Positions 25,046 to 39,000 of a DNA stretch of 64,000 nucleotides are shown here, piece after piece. The number at the start of each line of letters is the position of its first letter. The stretch's first letter is position 1. The stretch is from Sipunculus nudus. Lineage: Eukaryota > Annelida > Sipuncula > Golfingiida > Sipunculidae. Position numbers and translations under genes: made by a program. The stretch lies in assembly GCA_026874595.1 (NCBI GenBank), contig CM049317.1, positions 46,648,401 through 46,712,400 on the forward strand. The letters are read 5' to 3'. The notes below the pieces were generated by a model, which ran no database searches, was not told the DNA's origin, and saw only the letters and a program-made list of their open reading frames with translations.

Positions 25046-25362
25046 TATTTCAAACATATCTTCTTTAATATGATTTGAACCAGCAGGATTTTTCCCTCAT
25101 GCACATTGATAAAAACCTGTTTCTGTTTGTCATATTTTTAAACTATAAATTAAACTTTTTAACCATATGTAAAGTCAGCACTACCAGGAATGCAGGGCCC
25201 TAAGAGGACCATTGTATGACGGTGACCACATCAAGTTTATCATTAAAATTTCAGGGCACAAAAGTAAAAGGGATTCTTTTTATCATCCATAAGATGTTAT
25301 CAACTCTCAGGATGAAAAGGTACTACCTGGCATCCATTTGGATGTTTGCTGTTATTTTATTG

Positions 25363-26536
25363 TATCCGCCAAAACAGAGTTTTGCAGATACTATGTTTTC
25401 AGCTGCACGCTGCCGCCGCATAGGTTTCCGGAGAACTCCTCTGTAACCATTGGGCAGAATTTTACGAAACCCGGGATTATGTTCGGGTCATATGTGAACT
25501 GCTGAGCCCCGATTTTGTTTTGACCTCTGACCTTTCCTCTGCGCTCTGCGTCCGTTTGTGCGTCTGTTTCCACACATAAACCCACATATCTCGGGAACCG
25601 TTTGACCGATCAGGAAAATTTTTTTGCACAAATGTAGCCCTTGGAGAGCTTTATAACATACACAAAAAATGGTGGCGCCACCTGCAACCATGTTTGCACA
25701 GTGTCCATCTGTTTGTCTGCCTTGGGTTAAAATCACTCATATCTCTGCAGTGACTTGACTAATTCACCTGAAATTCAGCATGCGTATACATCCTGGATAC
25801 CTTTTCTGATTTTATGACAGGTGGCGCCACCTACATTCACGTTTACGCTGCAGACATCCAAGCTCATATCTTGGGAACCGTTTGACCGATCAGGAAAATT
25901 GTTTTGCACAAATATAGCCCTTGGAGAGCTTTATAACATAAGCAAAACTGGTGGCGCCACCTGCAGCTATTTTTGCACAGCTCCTGTCTGTTTGTCTGCC
26001 ATGGGATAAAATCACTCATATCTCGGCAGTGGTTTGACATATTTGCCTAAAATATTTTGCAGGTTTATACATCCCCGACAGCTCTCTTGATTTTATGACA
26101 GGTGGCGCCACCTGCATTCTAGTTTATGCAGCAGACATCTAAGCTCATATCTTGATAACCATTTGACCGATTGGGCCAAAGTTTTGCATGTCTATAGTTC
26201 TCACATAGCTCTTTATCATACGCAAAACTGGTGGCGTCACCTGCAACCATTTTTGCTCAGCGTCCATCTGTTTGTCTGCCACGGGCTAAAATCACTCCTA
26301 TACATGTAGTGGTTTGACTTATCTGCCTTAAATTTTGCATATGTATACAACTTGGACGGCTTTCTGGATTTTGTGGTAGGGGGGGGCAACCTACATACAC
26401 AATTTGGCAGACATCCATGCTAATATGCAACACTTCACTCTATTTCGCCTTGCCACTCAATCCATGCCTCACTTCACCCGTTCCACTCTGATTTAGGCGG
26501 ATACACGTAGTTGCTTGTCGACTACCCGTATTCTAG
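25363..26536 (+). mobile_element. Helitron/Helentron-like element (TATCCGCC family), complete copy
   Basis: The head hairpin starts at 25363. Four perfect GGTGGCGCCACC palindromes lie at 25671, 25820, 25950 and 26101. The inverted head arm ggcggata is at about 26497-26504, the 3' hairpin GTAGT...ACTAC at 26507-26525, and CTAG at 26533-26536 followed by T. It is the same length class as the 22548 copy (about 1.17 kb). Confidence 0.75.
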
Positions 26537-26920
26537 TTGTAAAATTAACTGGGCTGTGTTCTCCTTGAGAATGCTTCTGGGCTCTGACAGGGTTGGCTTT
26601 CTTCTTGAAGGAGCCTCATGTCAGATGCAACTGGAAGTAATCTGGGTATACATGTATATATTATAAATGTAAAAGATTCCCATTTTAGAGCCTTGATAAC
26701 TTTTATAAAAGGAGCTTTAATAAAGTCACAAAAGGTTCTGATGGGAGGATCTCTTACTTTCTTCTGAATATGACAGAGTCAGGAAACAACTTCCATTCTA
26801 CAATGTATAAATTATGTTTTGATAACAAATTCACCAGAACTGAAATCCACATTCATTGAACCCAGCTTGGTTCACATGAATATGTTTGAGTGAATGCTTA
26901 ACAGTTTTGTTTCATTGCAG

Positions 26921-27097
26921 GTGATGGCTACCACAGCAGGTAATGAAGCGCTGCGTCAGCAGTTCTTGGCATTACAGGAGCAGCAGCAGCAGAAGTTACA
27001 GCGCAGGAAACAGCTGAAGAAGGAGAAGGACAAGCAGAAGGAGACTGCCAGCCCTCCCAGTCTGGCATTTGGTGTCAATGACAACTTGGATCTAAAG
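26921..27097 (+). CDS. CCDC13: CCDC13 coding exon 1 (residues 1-58)
   Basis: The acceptor ttcattgcag ends at 26920 and the start ATG is at 26924, so only GTG is 5' UTR in this exon. It encodes [20 protein letters not shown] and then a Gln/Lys-rich helix. The donor AAG|gtattg leaves phase 0. An ATG at 26894 is also in frame, but it lies inside the upstream intron, before the acceptor. Confidence 0.88.
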
Positions 27098-30000
27098 GTA
27101 TTGAATTTTGATATTAAAGAGGTCTATTCCAATATCTGACATGTATTTACAAGAGATAATCCCTTTGACCTTTTATAAATATAGGCTTGAAAATGCTGAT
27201 CCTACCACACATAGATTGTGCATTGGTTTGTATGTATTTAGGTGTTTATGGGGGGGGGGGGGGGGGCACCAGAATAATCCAGACAGACACATTTAATAAG
27301 GACACCTGGTGGCAGTTCAGACAAACCAAATCACTTCCCATTGGCTGAGTTTGTTTTGTAATTACTTACCTTTCAACTACAGCACTTATGCAGCCATGCA
27401 GTCATCTAAGTTACATGGTTTTTCTTTTTGTCAACATTACTTTGCTTAACAGTGTGTAGGTACACAAGCTCATGCTTCCCTTAAAGAGGCGTCTATTTCC
27501 CCTTGCCACTTAATCCATGCCTCACTTCACCCGTTCCACTCTGATTTAGGCGGATACACGTAGTCGCTTGTCGACTACCCGTATTCTAGTTGTTATTTCA
27601 TGTCAGAGCAACTTAAGTATGTCCAGTATCTTAAACAAATATTTACTCCTGTGACAGGTTCACTTCCAGCCATGGTTTTTACCATGCCTCTCTCCCCGCC
27701 CCCTCCCCCCCCTCTTTAACTGATATATCTGGGAAGTCCAGATGAAAAACAGCACAAAACTACCCCCGAGTGCACCATTAAAGTCTAAATGTTCATAAGG
27801 GTGAGAGAAACCCATATGCATGTACCCCTACCCGTCCCCCACCCTTTACCCCCACCCTCCCCCTAGCTGTGTCACAGTGACCTCACTGGTTAAGCCACCT
27901 ACCCCTGCCCCCCTCTTTAACTGATATATCTGGGAAGTCCAGATGAAAAACAGCACAAAACTACCTCTGAGTGCACCATTAAAGTCTAAATGTTCATAAG
28001 GGTGAGAGATACCCATATGCATGTACCCCTAGCTGTCCCCCACCCTTTACCCCCACCCTCCCCCTAGCTGTTTCACAGTGACCTCACTGGTCAGCCACCT
28101 ACCCCCCGCCCCCCCCCCCCCCCTCTTAAACTGATATATCTTGGAAGTCCAGATGAAAAACAGCACAAAACTACCCCCTAGTGCACCATTAAAGTCTAAA
28201 TGTTCATAAGGGTGAGAGATACCCATATGCATGTACCCCCACCCGTCCCCCACCCTTTACCCCCACCCTCCCCCTAGCTGTTTCACAGTGACCTCACTGG
28301 TTAAGCCACCTACCCCCCCCCCCCCCACACACACACACACACACTTCTCAATCCTGAAATTCTCTATCCATCCTTGCAACCAGTGCTTTACCCAAAAGCC
28401 TAGCTAAGATATTGGCCATTAAGCCCATACCTTGTTGTTAAAATTTTAAATTTTGCAATGATCCACCTGGATTAATTTCTTGGCTTCCAAGGACTTGTTG
28501 TATTCCTTCACATATGTGCAGCACTAACTTCATGAACTCAAACAATTCAAACCATTGAAAGTTACCCTATATACCACTCTGTTCTGTAAGTTAGTAACTG
28601 TGACAGCAGTGTTGGTGGCATGTGGAGTACAACAATGTTGTCTTTTGTAGCTTGCTGACCCCCCTCCAAAGAGTGATGCTGTTTACTCAGAAGAACTCAC
28701 ACAACACCTTAATGAACAGATCAGGGTATGTACATGATTCATTTACTCTTATTTTATAACATGATCTGTATCTGTCTTTCGTTTGTCACCCATGAATTTC
28801 ACTTTGACTTGTATCAATGCATGCATGCCATGAATGTTGCAGTGCTTTTGATCTTGATTGCTTTATCAGTTATGTTAATAAGCTAGAATAAAGTACTGCT
28901 TTAACTTGTAATTCCTCAGTTTTCATGCAAGTTTAATGGTTTTTCGAGAATTGACAGATAGCTATACTGATAGCAGAAGCCATAACAATAGTTATGTCAT
29001 AGTGTTAGCTCAGAAATTATACATTTGCAGTGGGACATTAAAGGAGGTTCTGGGAGCTTTCTGACCTTTATAAAAGGTTAAAATAGTCAGTAAATGTGTA
29101 TTGTAAAGGTTTTTTATGCCCCCGCCACAAAGTGGCCGGGGCATATAGTTTTACCCATGTCTGTCATTCCGTCAGTCCGTCATTCCGTCATTCCGAAATC
29201 AAACAGTTGTATGGACTTTTTTTCGCAGTGCCTGCAGATATTGGCCTGATTTTTTGTGTGTGGGCAGATAATGACCAGTTACAGATCGAGTTCGCGTTTC
29301 GTCCTGGTTGACCTACTTTTGACCGTTTTACTGCTCCTAAACTTAGAATATTTCTTGAAAAATAGAAATTTTCATGACAAATACACATGTACAGACTTTT
29401 TTTCGCAATGCCTGCACATATTGGCCTGATTTTTGGTGTGTGTACAGATAATGACCAGTTACAGATTGAGTTCACGTTTCGTCCCAGTTGACCTACTTTT
29501 GACCGTTTTACGGCTCCTAAACTTAGAAAATTTCATGAAAAATAGAAATTTTCATGAAAAATACACATGTACGGATTTATTTTCGCAATGCCTGCAGATA
29601 TTGGCCTGATTTTTGGTGTGTGGGCAGATAATGACCAGTTACAGATCGAGTTCGCGTTTCGTCCCGGTTGACCTACTTTTGACTGTTTTATGGCTTCTAA
29701 ACTTAGAAAATTTCATGAAAAATAGAAATTTTATTGACAAATACACATGTACGGACTTTTTTTCGCAGTGCCGGCAGATATTGGCCTGATTTTTAGTGTG
29801 TGGGCAGATAATGACCAGTTACAGATCGAGTTCGCGTTTCGTCCCGGTTGACCTACTTTTGACCGTTTTACGGCTCCTAAACTTAGAAAAATTCATGAAA
29901 AATAGAAATTTTTGTGACAAATACACATGTACAGCCGTTTTTAGCCCTCAGCTCATAGGCTGATGGGCTATTGTCGTCACCCAAGCTGTCCGTCTGTCCA

Positions 30001-33000
30001 TCTGTCTGTCCGGTGTCTGTCCGTCCGTCCGTCCGTCCGTTCCGCGTCTGTTAACTTTTACCTTGTGAGCGGGATATCTCTAAAAGGATTCACCGTTGGA
30101 ATTTTATTTCATCAGTGAAGATGTATATTGATAAAATCTCGGTCAAGTTCGAAGATGGGTGACCTTGACCCATTTTTCTACATTTTAGAGCTTATTATAG
30201 AAAAACACTCAGAGGTTTATATCTCAGGAACCATTGTGTGGAATTTCACAAAACTTACTATGATCATTGAGACTGATGGTCTGTATGTGCTGCACAATTT
30301 TGGTGGCGCCACCTGCAGTTTCTGATTTTTTAATGAAATTTTATCCGATTTTTTCAATTTTGGCCTTTTGTGCAGGATATCTCTAAAGGTATTCAACACA
30401 GGAACTTCATTTCTTCAGTGCTATTGCATTATATTTACAAAATCTTGGTCAAGTTCAGAGATGGGTGATCTTGACCTACTTTTCAATATCACAGAGCTTA
30501 GTATAGAAAAAAACTTAGGAGCTTATTTCTCAGGAAGCATTTGGTGGATTGTTATGAAACATGGTATATACCTCTCCAATTTAAATTATAAATGATTATC
30601 AACTTTTGCTAATATTCTAGTTTCGCAATAAAATGCTTACAGATACTGGCCTAATGTTTGGTCTGTGGGCGCATAATGACCACTTACAGATCGAGTTCGC
30701 GTTTCGTCCCAGTTAACCTATTTTTCACCATATGACAGATCCTGAACATAGAAAATTTCATGAAAGACAGAAATTTTTATGAAAAATGCACATATATGGA
30801 CTTTTTTACACAATGCCTGCAGATACTGGCCTGATTTTTGGTGTGTTGCTTGATAATGACCCTTTACAGATCGAGTTTGCATTTTGCCCTTGTTGACCTA
30901 CTTTTGACCATACAACACTTCCTGAACTTAAAAAATTTTACAAAATTTTAACAAATGTTTCTAATTTGCCCCAGGCGGGGGCATTCGTGTTGTTCCGACA
31001 CATCTAGTTTTTTTCAAAGACCTATTTAACAATCTTTAACAAAAATTATAAATTAAGGTTATATTCTGTATTAATACTGAGGAGATGTGTAGTTTAATAT
31101 ACCAGCTCAAATTTTGATCATCCACCATAACGTTATTATTGAAGTTGATTACATCCCCAAGAAAATGTTGCACTGCACAAGCTACTTTTTAGCAGTTATG
31201 GTCATAACATATTATATATATATATTGCTTATCAAACTCTCTTAGCCTTTTCTTTTATTTAAGTATACATCTTACTTTACAACAAAATACTAAAATTATG
31301 AAAATAATGTACTAAAGATGGTTTAATAAGACTTTGCAAAGAATCTCTAAAACGCACATATATATATATATACAAATTAGTCACCTATTCATCACATGCA
31401 GGAACTAAAAGATGAATCTGGAAGACTATACAAGCTGCTCAGTGAACGTGACCTTGAACTTAGACAACTGCGAAAAAAGAACAAGTCTGCAGAGGCTGGA
31501 TTGACAAGTGGCCAGATGGCAAGTGAAGTGGCTGCCACCAAGATTGTTGACTTGTCGAAGAAAGTTCGTGAAATCACAGCTGAACTGGAGGCTGAGAGAA
31601 CCAAGTCCAAGCAAGCACAGAGACAGTGTCGAGATTTACAAATAGAGGTTTGTATATTTATATTTACAATATTGCTTTGTTGTTAACTTTTTATTAACAC
31701 TTCTGACTCATATATATTATTTGCACAGTTGCTTTCCAGTAACTCTAAGCAACAGATCCTTGTTTATTGCCTGGTTTGTTAGCAGGGTAAACATAACCTT
31801 TAGACAAAGAAAGTTCTAACTGGATTTTTTTAGATGTCTGAAAGAGATACTGATCGAAACCTGAAATTAGGTCTTGATGACATGAATCTTCTAAGGTATA
31901 CATGGTTGGAACCAGGTTATGAACACTGTGAAAATCAGACATTTGTCAGTGTTTAATGTTGCTGAATGCATATTTAACCTTATGATTAAAACTGAAATTA
32001 GTTATCTCTCATAAATTGTAGTTGAAACATCCCAATCTTTTTGTAATTTGCAGCTGTGATGATTAAAATCTAAAGTAAATTAAAAAGCTTTGATAAAAGG
32101 TGTTTTGATTCACAGCTTCAGAAAGTAACATCAGGAGAATCCAAGGCACCGCAGAAAAAATACCTGACGGAGGATGAAGAATCCAAGGTCAGTAACAACA
32201 ATATAAGAACATACATGCCTGTAAAAACACATACATACACATACACTATATCGTTAAATAGCACATAAATCAAAAACATATATGTATATATAAATAATAC
32301 ATACTTATAAATAGCACTCATCATACATAATTAACATGCACAAACATAAATGACACACACACATACATATGAATCCCCCAGTATACATCACATGAGCGAA
32401 TGAAAAACACACACCTGCCTGAATTATAAATACACACAACGATGACACTTATACACATACATATGAAAAATAAACAACATATCCAAATCAGTCATATGGA
32501 TTACAAGAATACATCTCAAGAGGAATATTATTTCTAATAAACTCTACCCCTATTTGAGCTTATGGCTGTTTTCTAAATTTTAGTTGTCCTAAATTTCCTT
32601 CAATCCTGTGAAAACAAATTTTCAGATGTACTGTCATTGTTTGCCTTAGATGAAGCCAGTGGTCAAGTGGTTTGTTTTAATCAGAAGTGTTCCAAATAAT
32701 TAAATATAACATTTTAATGGTTATGAATAGAGTTATATAATAACAATCCTGACTATGACAGATTGAAATGTCTGTTCTTGCATCAGTTACTGTTAAACCT
32801 CTGTGAAGGACCACCTGTGTAATAAGACCACCTGTGAATTAAGATCACCTGTGAATTAAGACCACCTGTCTAATAAGATCACCTGTGAATAAAGACCTTT
32901 TGTCAGTCCAACTGATGGTCTTATTACACAGGATTCACTGTATTACCAAACACCTGTGGACTGAGGATCCTTTTAGAAAATGCTTTGTGCAAAAAAAAAA

Positions 33001-36000
33001 TTTTTATAACTTAGACCAATCCTAGCTAGCTGGTGGCCATGGTGCTGCCGTCAGTTATAATTTTGTGCGTTCTTTAACAGGAGACAATGCAGCATGAATT
33101 AAAAAGTACTCAGGAAAAACTCAAGCAGGCAGAGAGTAAGTCAGCTGACCTAAGGAATCAATGTGCTGCCCTCAAACAGGAGCTCAAGGTCGCACATAAG
33201 GTCAGAATCAAATCAATGTTTTTGTCTACATTTAACCCCTTAAATATGATGATTGTGAAAATACATGTGATCTGCAGTTAATGTACCAGTTCTTTTTGTA
33301 AATAATGAATAGTTGAAATGTTTCACATTGCTCTTTAAGCTAAAATGATTTATAAATTCAAATTAGAAAGAGTGGAATATATTTATATATATTAATAGTT
33401 AATGGTATATTTAAAAATGCAATCATATGAGTCAATATAACAATGGAAAAAAATGGCATTTCATACACTGGATAGTCTGTCTATATTGTGATAATGATCA
33501 TTCCCGGCAGACTCCATCTTGGTGCTGTAACTTTTTATTTTCATCACAAGGTTTTAGAATCAGAGGTTGGAGAAAATGTGAACATCCAGAGTCTGCTTAA
33601 CTCCTCAAGCAACTGGAAGGGGCGACAACAACAGGTCATAACGTTACAGAAAAAGGTAAAACCTGGCTATGATTTGAAAAAGTTTTCATTATATAATTTG
33701 TGCGCTACAGCAAAGCTAAACATAAATATATACATATCATTGATTGTAGTCTTGGAGCTCCAGCAGGTAACCTTCAGTTTGAGCTTTGGTAGAAAACAAA
33801 GTCTCATGTTATTTATTATTGTTGGCTCTGCATGGTGTACCGTAAAATCTCCACTTAAAACCGCACTTCCGATTAAAACCGCACCCAGACTTCGCCAGAA
33901 TTCCAGGCGAGACACCGCGAGGGGCTCAAATACTAAGAACCCCCCTTTAAAACCGCACCAACTTTCGCTACGGAATGATTTGACAAAAGACAATCAAGCT
34001 ATCATCTAGAAATGAACACGCGTAGGTTGCGACTCGGTCATTCCTGTCCACTTTAAAAATTCCTTGGGCATTTTATTTAAACAAATGATAACACTTTTTT
34101 GCAGGGTCACTCAAGCATGAAGTTTGGGAAGACGTAAGGGCCGGTGAACCTCTGCCTGGTTATACAGATTTTATATTCCGTGCCGTATTCTTGTTTGCTA
34201 CTGATTTGTCATTATATTATCGAAAAAAATATTCTGCTGATCCATTTCAAGTCACTGTATATTTTAATTCTAAAAGTATTATTTTGAAATCTTAATTTTT
34301 GATGAAAATTCCATTTTCTGGAATTACTCGGAAGATTCAACTCATTTTCATACCGGTTACTTCGGTATTATCATCGTCTCATCGTACGTTGACATTGCTC
34401 CATGTCACAATATGCTGGTGCGTTTGAAAACATCGCTGGTCAACTAAATATCAAAGTAACTGAAGTTACCTTGTCGAGATACGCACGTATAGGAAACATG
34501 ACGCTTGAAAACGAGTGATTTTAAGGTCAAATTAAAGTGGCCAGTCCGGGTGAGCAAGTTTTTTACCTGAAGAAAGTTTCCGTGTGGAGAGCCATTTTGT
34601 CAAGGCAGTGTTCGCGCAAGGCACGCTGGGACGAAATAGGTGGCTATTCTATTTACCACCCACCGCGTACAGCCGTTCAAAATATTCTTAGCAGAATACC
34701 AGGGCGTTTCAACACATGGCGGCACTCAAACTTGATTTTAAAACGATCGTCTGCCATTGTGTGACTCTTTACGATGTCAGCTTTTTATTCATTTTACGTT
34801 TTAAACAAATAATCATTGCTAAATAATGCCGCAAATGGGTTAAAGTAGGCTTTTATTTCAATTTTGCTTGACCATTCCCAACGAAGTGGGCCGCTGTGTG
34901 TAACAGCAGGGTTGATGTAAACGTATTATTTGGTGACAATTACCAAGATTTTATAACAAGTTATATATCACACGAAAACTAATCAGCAATATTTAATTTA
35001 TAAATAATAAATAATCGTAAATAATACATTTACACACGGCGCCCATGCATGCTAAGAACAGCCTTCGAAAGTTGCAATGTTATCGCCCACGCGCCGGCCC
35101 AAAACGATGTCTGTCAGGAAGATATTCAGGAAACCCTTCTAGTATAAACCGCACAGTGCTTTCAGGAAATCAACCTGATTTCAAGATTTTGAATTTCTTG
35201 ATTAAACCGCGGTTTTAAGTGGAGATTTTACGGTAGTGCCATTTCAACCCTCTGACGTTAAAGAGTCTACAACCAGTGTCAGCGTACTAGCATTAGAGTG
35301 CTTTTACATCTTGCATCAAGGACCCACTATAAGGCCCTATGATGATGATGGTATTTTTGACAATGCTGCATGGCCCACAAGTTTGCTGTCACTTGACAAA
35401 AACCAGATCTTTTAAATGTATGCCCATTCTTTTTCCTATCATACCTGTCACATGTTGGTTAGTAGTAAGAAATGCCAAGAACAACTTGGAAATAACCACA
35501 GATTTTAGTAAGTTGTCAGGTTTCAGAGTTAATTCACCTAATTGTATCCGCCAAAACAGTTTTGCGGATACTATGTTTTCAGTCGGATGCCGCCGCGGCC
35601 GCGTAGGTGTCCGGAGTACTCCTCTGTAACCACTGGGCGGAATTTTACAAAACCCGGGATTATGTTCGGGTCACATGTGAACTGCTGCGCCCCAATTTTG
35701 TTTTCGCCTCTGACCTTTCCTCTGTGCTCTGTGTTCATTTGTGCGTCTGTTTCCACACATAAACCCACATATCTCGGGAACCGTTTGACCGATCAGGCTA
35801 AAAATTTTACACAAATGTAGCCCTTGGATAGCTTTATAACATACTCTAAAAATGGTGGCACAACCTGCAACCATTTTTGAACTGTGTCCATCTGTTCATC
35901 TGCCTTGGGATAAAATCACTCATATCTCTGCATTGGTTGGACTTATCCACCTAAAATTCGACATGTATATACATCCTGGATAGCTTTTTGGATTTTGTGA

Positions 36001-39000
36001 CAGGTGGCACCAACTACATTCACGTTTACGCTGCAGACATCCAAGCTCATATCTCAGGAACCATTTGACCGATCAGGCTAAAAATTTTATACAAATGTAG
36101 CCCTTGGATAGTTTTATAACATACACTAGAAATGGTGGCACCACCTGCAACCATTTTTGCATAGCGTCCGTCTGTTTGTCTGCCTTGGGCTAAAATCACG
36201 CATATCTCTGTAGTAGACTTATCTGCCTAAAGATTTTGCGTGTTTATACATCTTGGATCGCTTTCACGATTTTTTTCGGCAGGTGGCGCCACCTTCATTT
36301 ATGTGACAGCGTTCTGCATTTATGCTAGGTGGTGCAACCTACATATACATTTTGGCTGCAGACATCCATGCTAATATGCAACACACCTCACTCTATTTTC
36401 CCTTGCCACTCAATCCATGCCTCACTTCACCCGTTCCACTCTGATTTCGGTGGATACACGTAGTGGCTTGTCGACTACCCGTATTCTAGTTATAACATGG
36501 AGATGAGACTTTCATAGTTTCAAAATAATCAGATAAAAGATCATGAATTACATATTCTATCACATAAATTTCGTATAAGGATTCTGTGGCTCAGGAGTAG
36601 ATAGCAGGACTCAAAATCAGGTTGTAAGTTCAAATCTTGGCTGAGAAGCAGGGAGATATTCACGGTCAGGCCCCAACCCAGTGTGAGCACAAGTGCATCT
36701 TTGGGAGGTTCCTCAGTGTTATGACCCAGCAATGGGGATGATTACACACCCAGGACCTGCAGGTATGGTGGACACCGGGCCTGGGTGACACCAGGATGTA
36801 AAAATAAAATGACAGGAAGTGAATATCATATAAACTTGTATATTTTACATGGATTGTACAAATAGTTATTATAACTAATCAAGGCACTCTCCATGGCTCT
36901 AATGATGGCATTCAGCCAGTAGTCTGTAGAGGTGGAGGAAGCCAGAGAACCCAGAGAAAACCACTGGCCTGAGATGGGCAACTAAAGCCCACACTCACAG
37001 CCACAAAGGGGGGTCGAACCCAGGTTGCCAGCCGAGAAAGCCAAGTGTTTTACCCCTCCACTGTCCAGGGTACCACCCTGTCACAAAGTCCAAGACTGAA
37101 ATGGAACTCTGTAGATGTAATACTTAGCTTAAGAATTAGATAAGTCAGCATTAAAAAACTGGAGGTAGTTACCTCCTCAAGAAAAAGAGTTTTTAAGAGT
37201 GAAAAAAAAATCTTATAAGGAATTTTACTGTTACAGGTATCAGAGCTGAAGGCACAACTTGGTCAGTCACAGATGGGCAGTGTTCTCAGTTTACGCATGG
37301 ACCATGACTTGGAAAATGAATTGATGGGGTCATCCAGGACTCGAAGGTCAGGGGTTGAAGAACGTCACCACGAGCAGATAAGGAAACTGGAAAAGGAGAG
37401 ACGAGAGGCTCAGGAGGTACAGTAATGGAGGTGAAAGTGAGGTTATTGAGAATATGGGTGTAGGATTTATCCTGTAGATAAAATAAAACAACACAGCAAT
37501 AAAAGTTTTAAATAACCATATGGCGGTAAGGTCTGTGCAAATTTGGAATGTTTGTTATTACGAAGCCAAAACGTATACTGCCGGTCTGAGGGTTGAACAT
37601 GATATACTGCCGGTCTGATGGTTGAATGTGATGATTAAGGAGCTATACAATCATGCAGATACTGTCAAAAGATTTCCCCTTAGGTTGATTAACATTTAGC
37701 TTTAGCAGGACATAATGACTTGAAAAATGCTGTCTTAGACATGGGCCTGGTGGCAATGTCTGTATCATTCAAGTGCAAGAGAACAAGTGAGGTTTTTTTC
37801 ACCCAGCCCCAGGGCAGTCTATTTTCCCATAGGTGTAGTGTATTTATGATTCAGTCCACTTATTGCTGAGAGGGGTGGTAGGCAGCTTTGATGTCTGACA
37901 TTGGTAAATCAGTTCTTGGGATGGATGTGTGGAAGGTAGGAGTCAGGAGAGCTGATGTCATTGATTTGTGAGTATGTTAAAAATGCGGCTGTATGTTCTG
38001 GTAGCACAGGCCTCCTCAGTCAAAAGGATAGAAGACCACAAATATTCATTAATAAGAACAGTATGCATCATTAAAAGTTCATTTTAAACATCATAAGAGA
38101 TCTTTTGGTTAACATATCATCTTAAGTACATGTGTTTGCAAATATTTCACAGCTCATGCATATTCATATTATTCACAGTTTGTAAACAGTTAATGTAACT
38201 GTATATAAATATAATCCACAGAAAGCAGCATCAGAACTGGAGGCTCTGGAGAAAGACCATGCTGCCCTCAAGTCCAAAGTGGAAGCCTCAAAAGCCAGGT
38301 ATCGTCATTTACAAAGTGTCATAATGGCAAAATTAGTCTTACCAACTTTTGTCAGCTGTGAAAACTATGTTTGTCATAAGAGAAACTGAAAAAATCAGGT
38401 CCATGAATTGATATAATGCACACTTCATTATTTCAGAAAACAGTATTGCATATGAATAGTGCAAGTCAGGAATTTCTCAGAATGGATCTAATTAAAGAGA
38501 TGCTGTGCCGCTACTTGTTTTGACTTCTGGATGAAGCATTTTAACTGCATTTTACTTTGGCTAGAATTATCAGTAAAGGAAAATTCAAACCCACCCACTT
38601 AACATATTATTTCCCCTGATTTGCATATTAATTAAAATATACAAATAAAATTTACAATCTTTTGTTGAATAAATTTCACATATAAATGGTAAAGTTGCCC
38701 AAGTAAGGCCTGTTTATCAATACTCTGATGAAAATTTTGACCAGTTTTAATATACATCGTAAGGTAAATGCCCTTTCTATCCATATTTGTCAGGTTATGC
38801 ACAAGTGATCATTACAAATCTTCTCGTTATTTCAGAAATAAGGTTTTATCTGGTGAGCTGAAAACTTTGAAACAACAGATACAGACTCTGTTAGAAAAGG
38901 GAAAACACGATGATGAGCTGATCCAGGCACTCATGGTAGGTCACATTAGGATATGTATTAAACTTTAACATTTCTGTCTTTGTCATGTTTCACAAGGCAA

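Noticed and set aside
33488-34009. A 173-codon open frame
   Set aside because: Only the part from exon 6 (33551-33655) is coding, in the CCDC13 frame; the rest is intron and the left end of a TIR element.
36587-36642. Functional tRNA genes (also 15278-15333 and 37011-37075)
   Set aside because: A- and B-box words are present, but acceptor and anticodon stems do not pair and repeat-like bodies follow; called SINEs.
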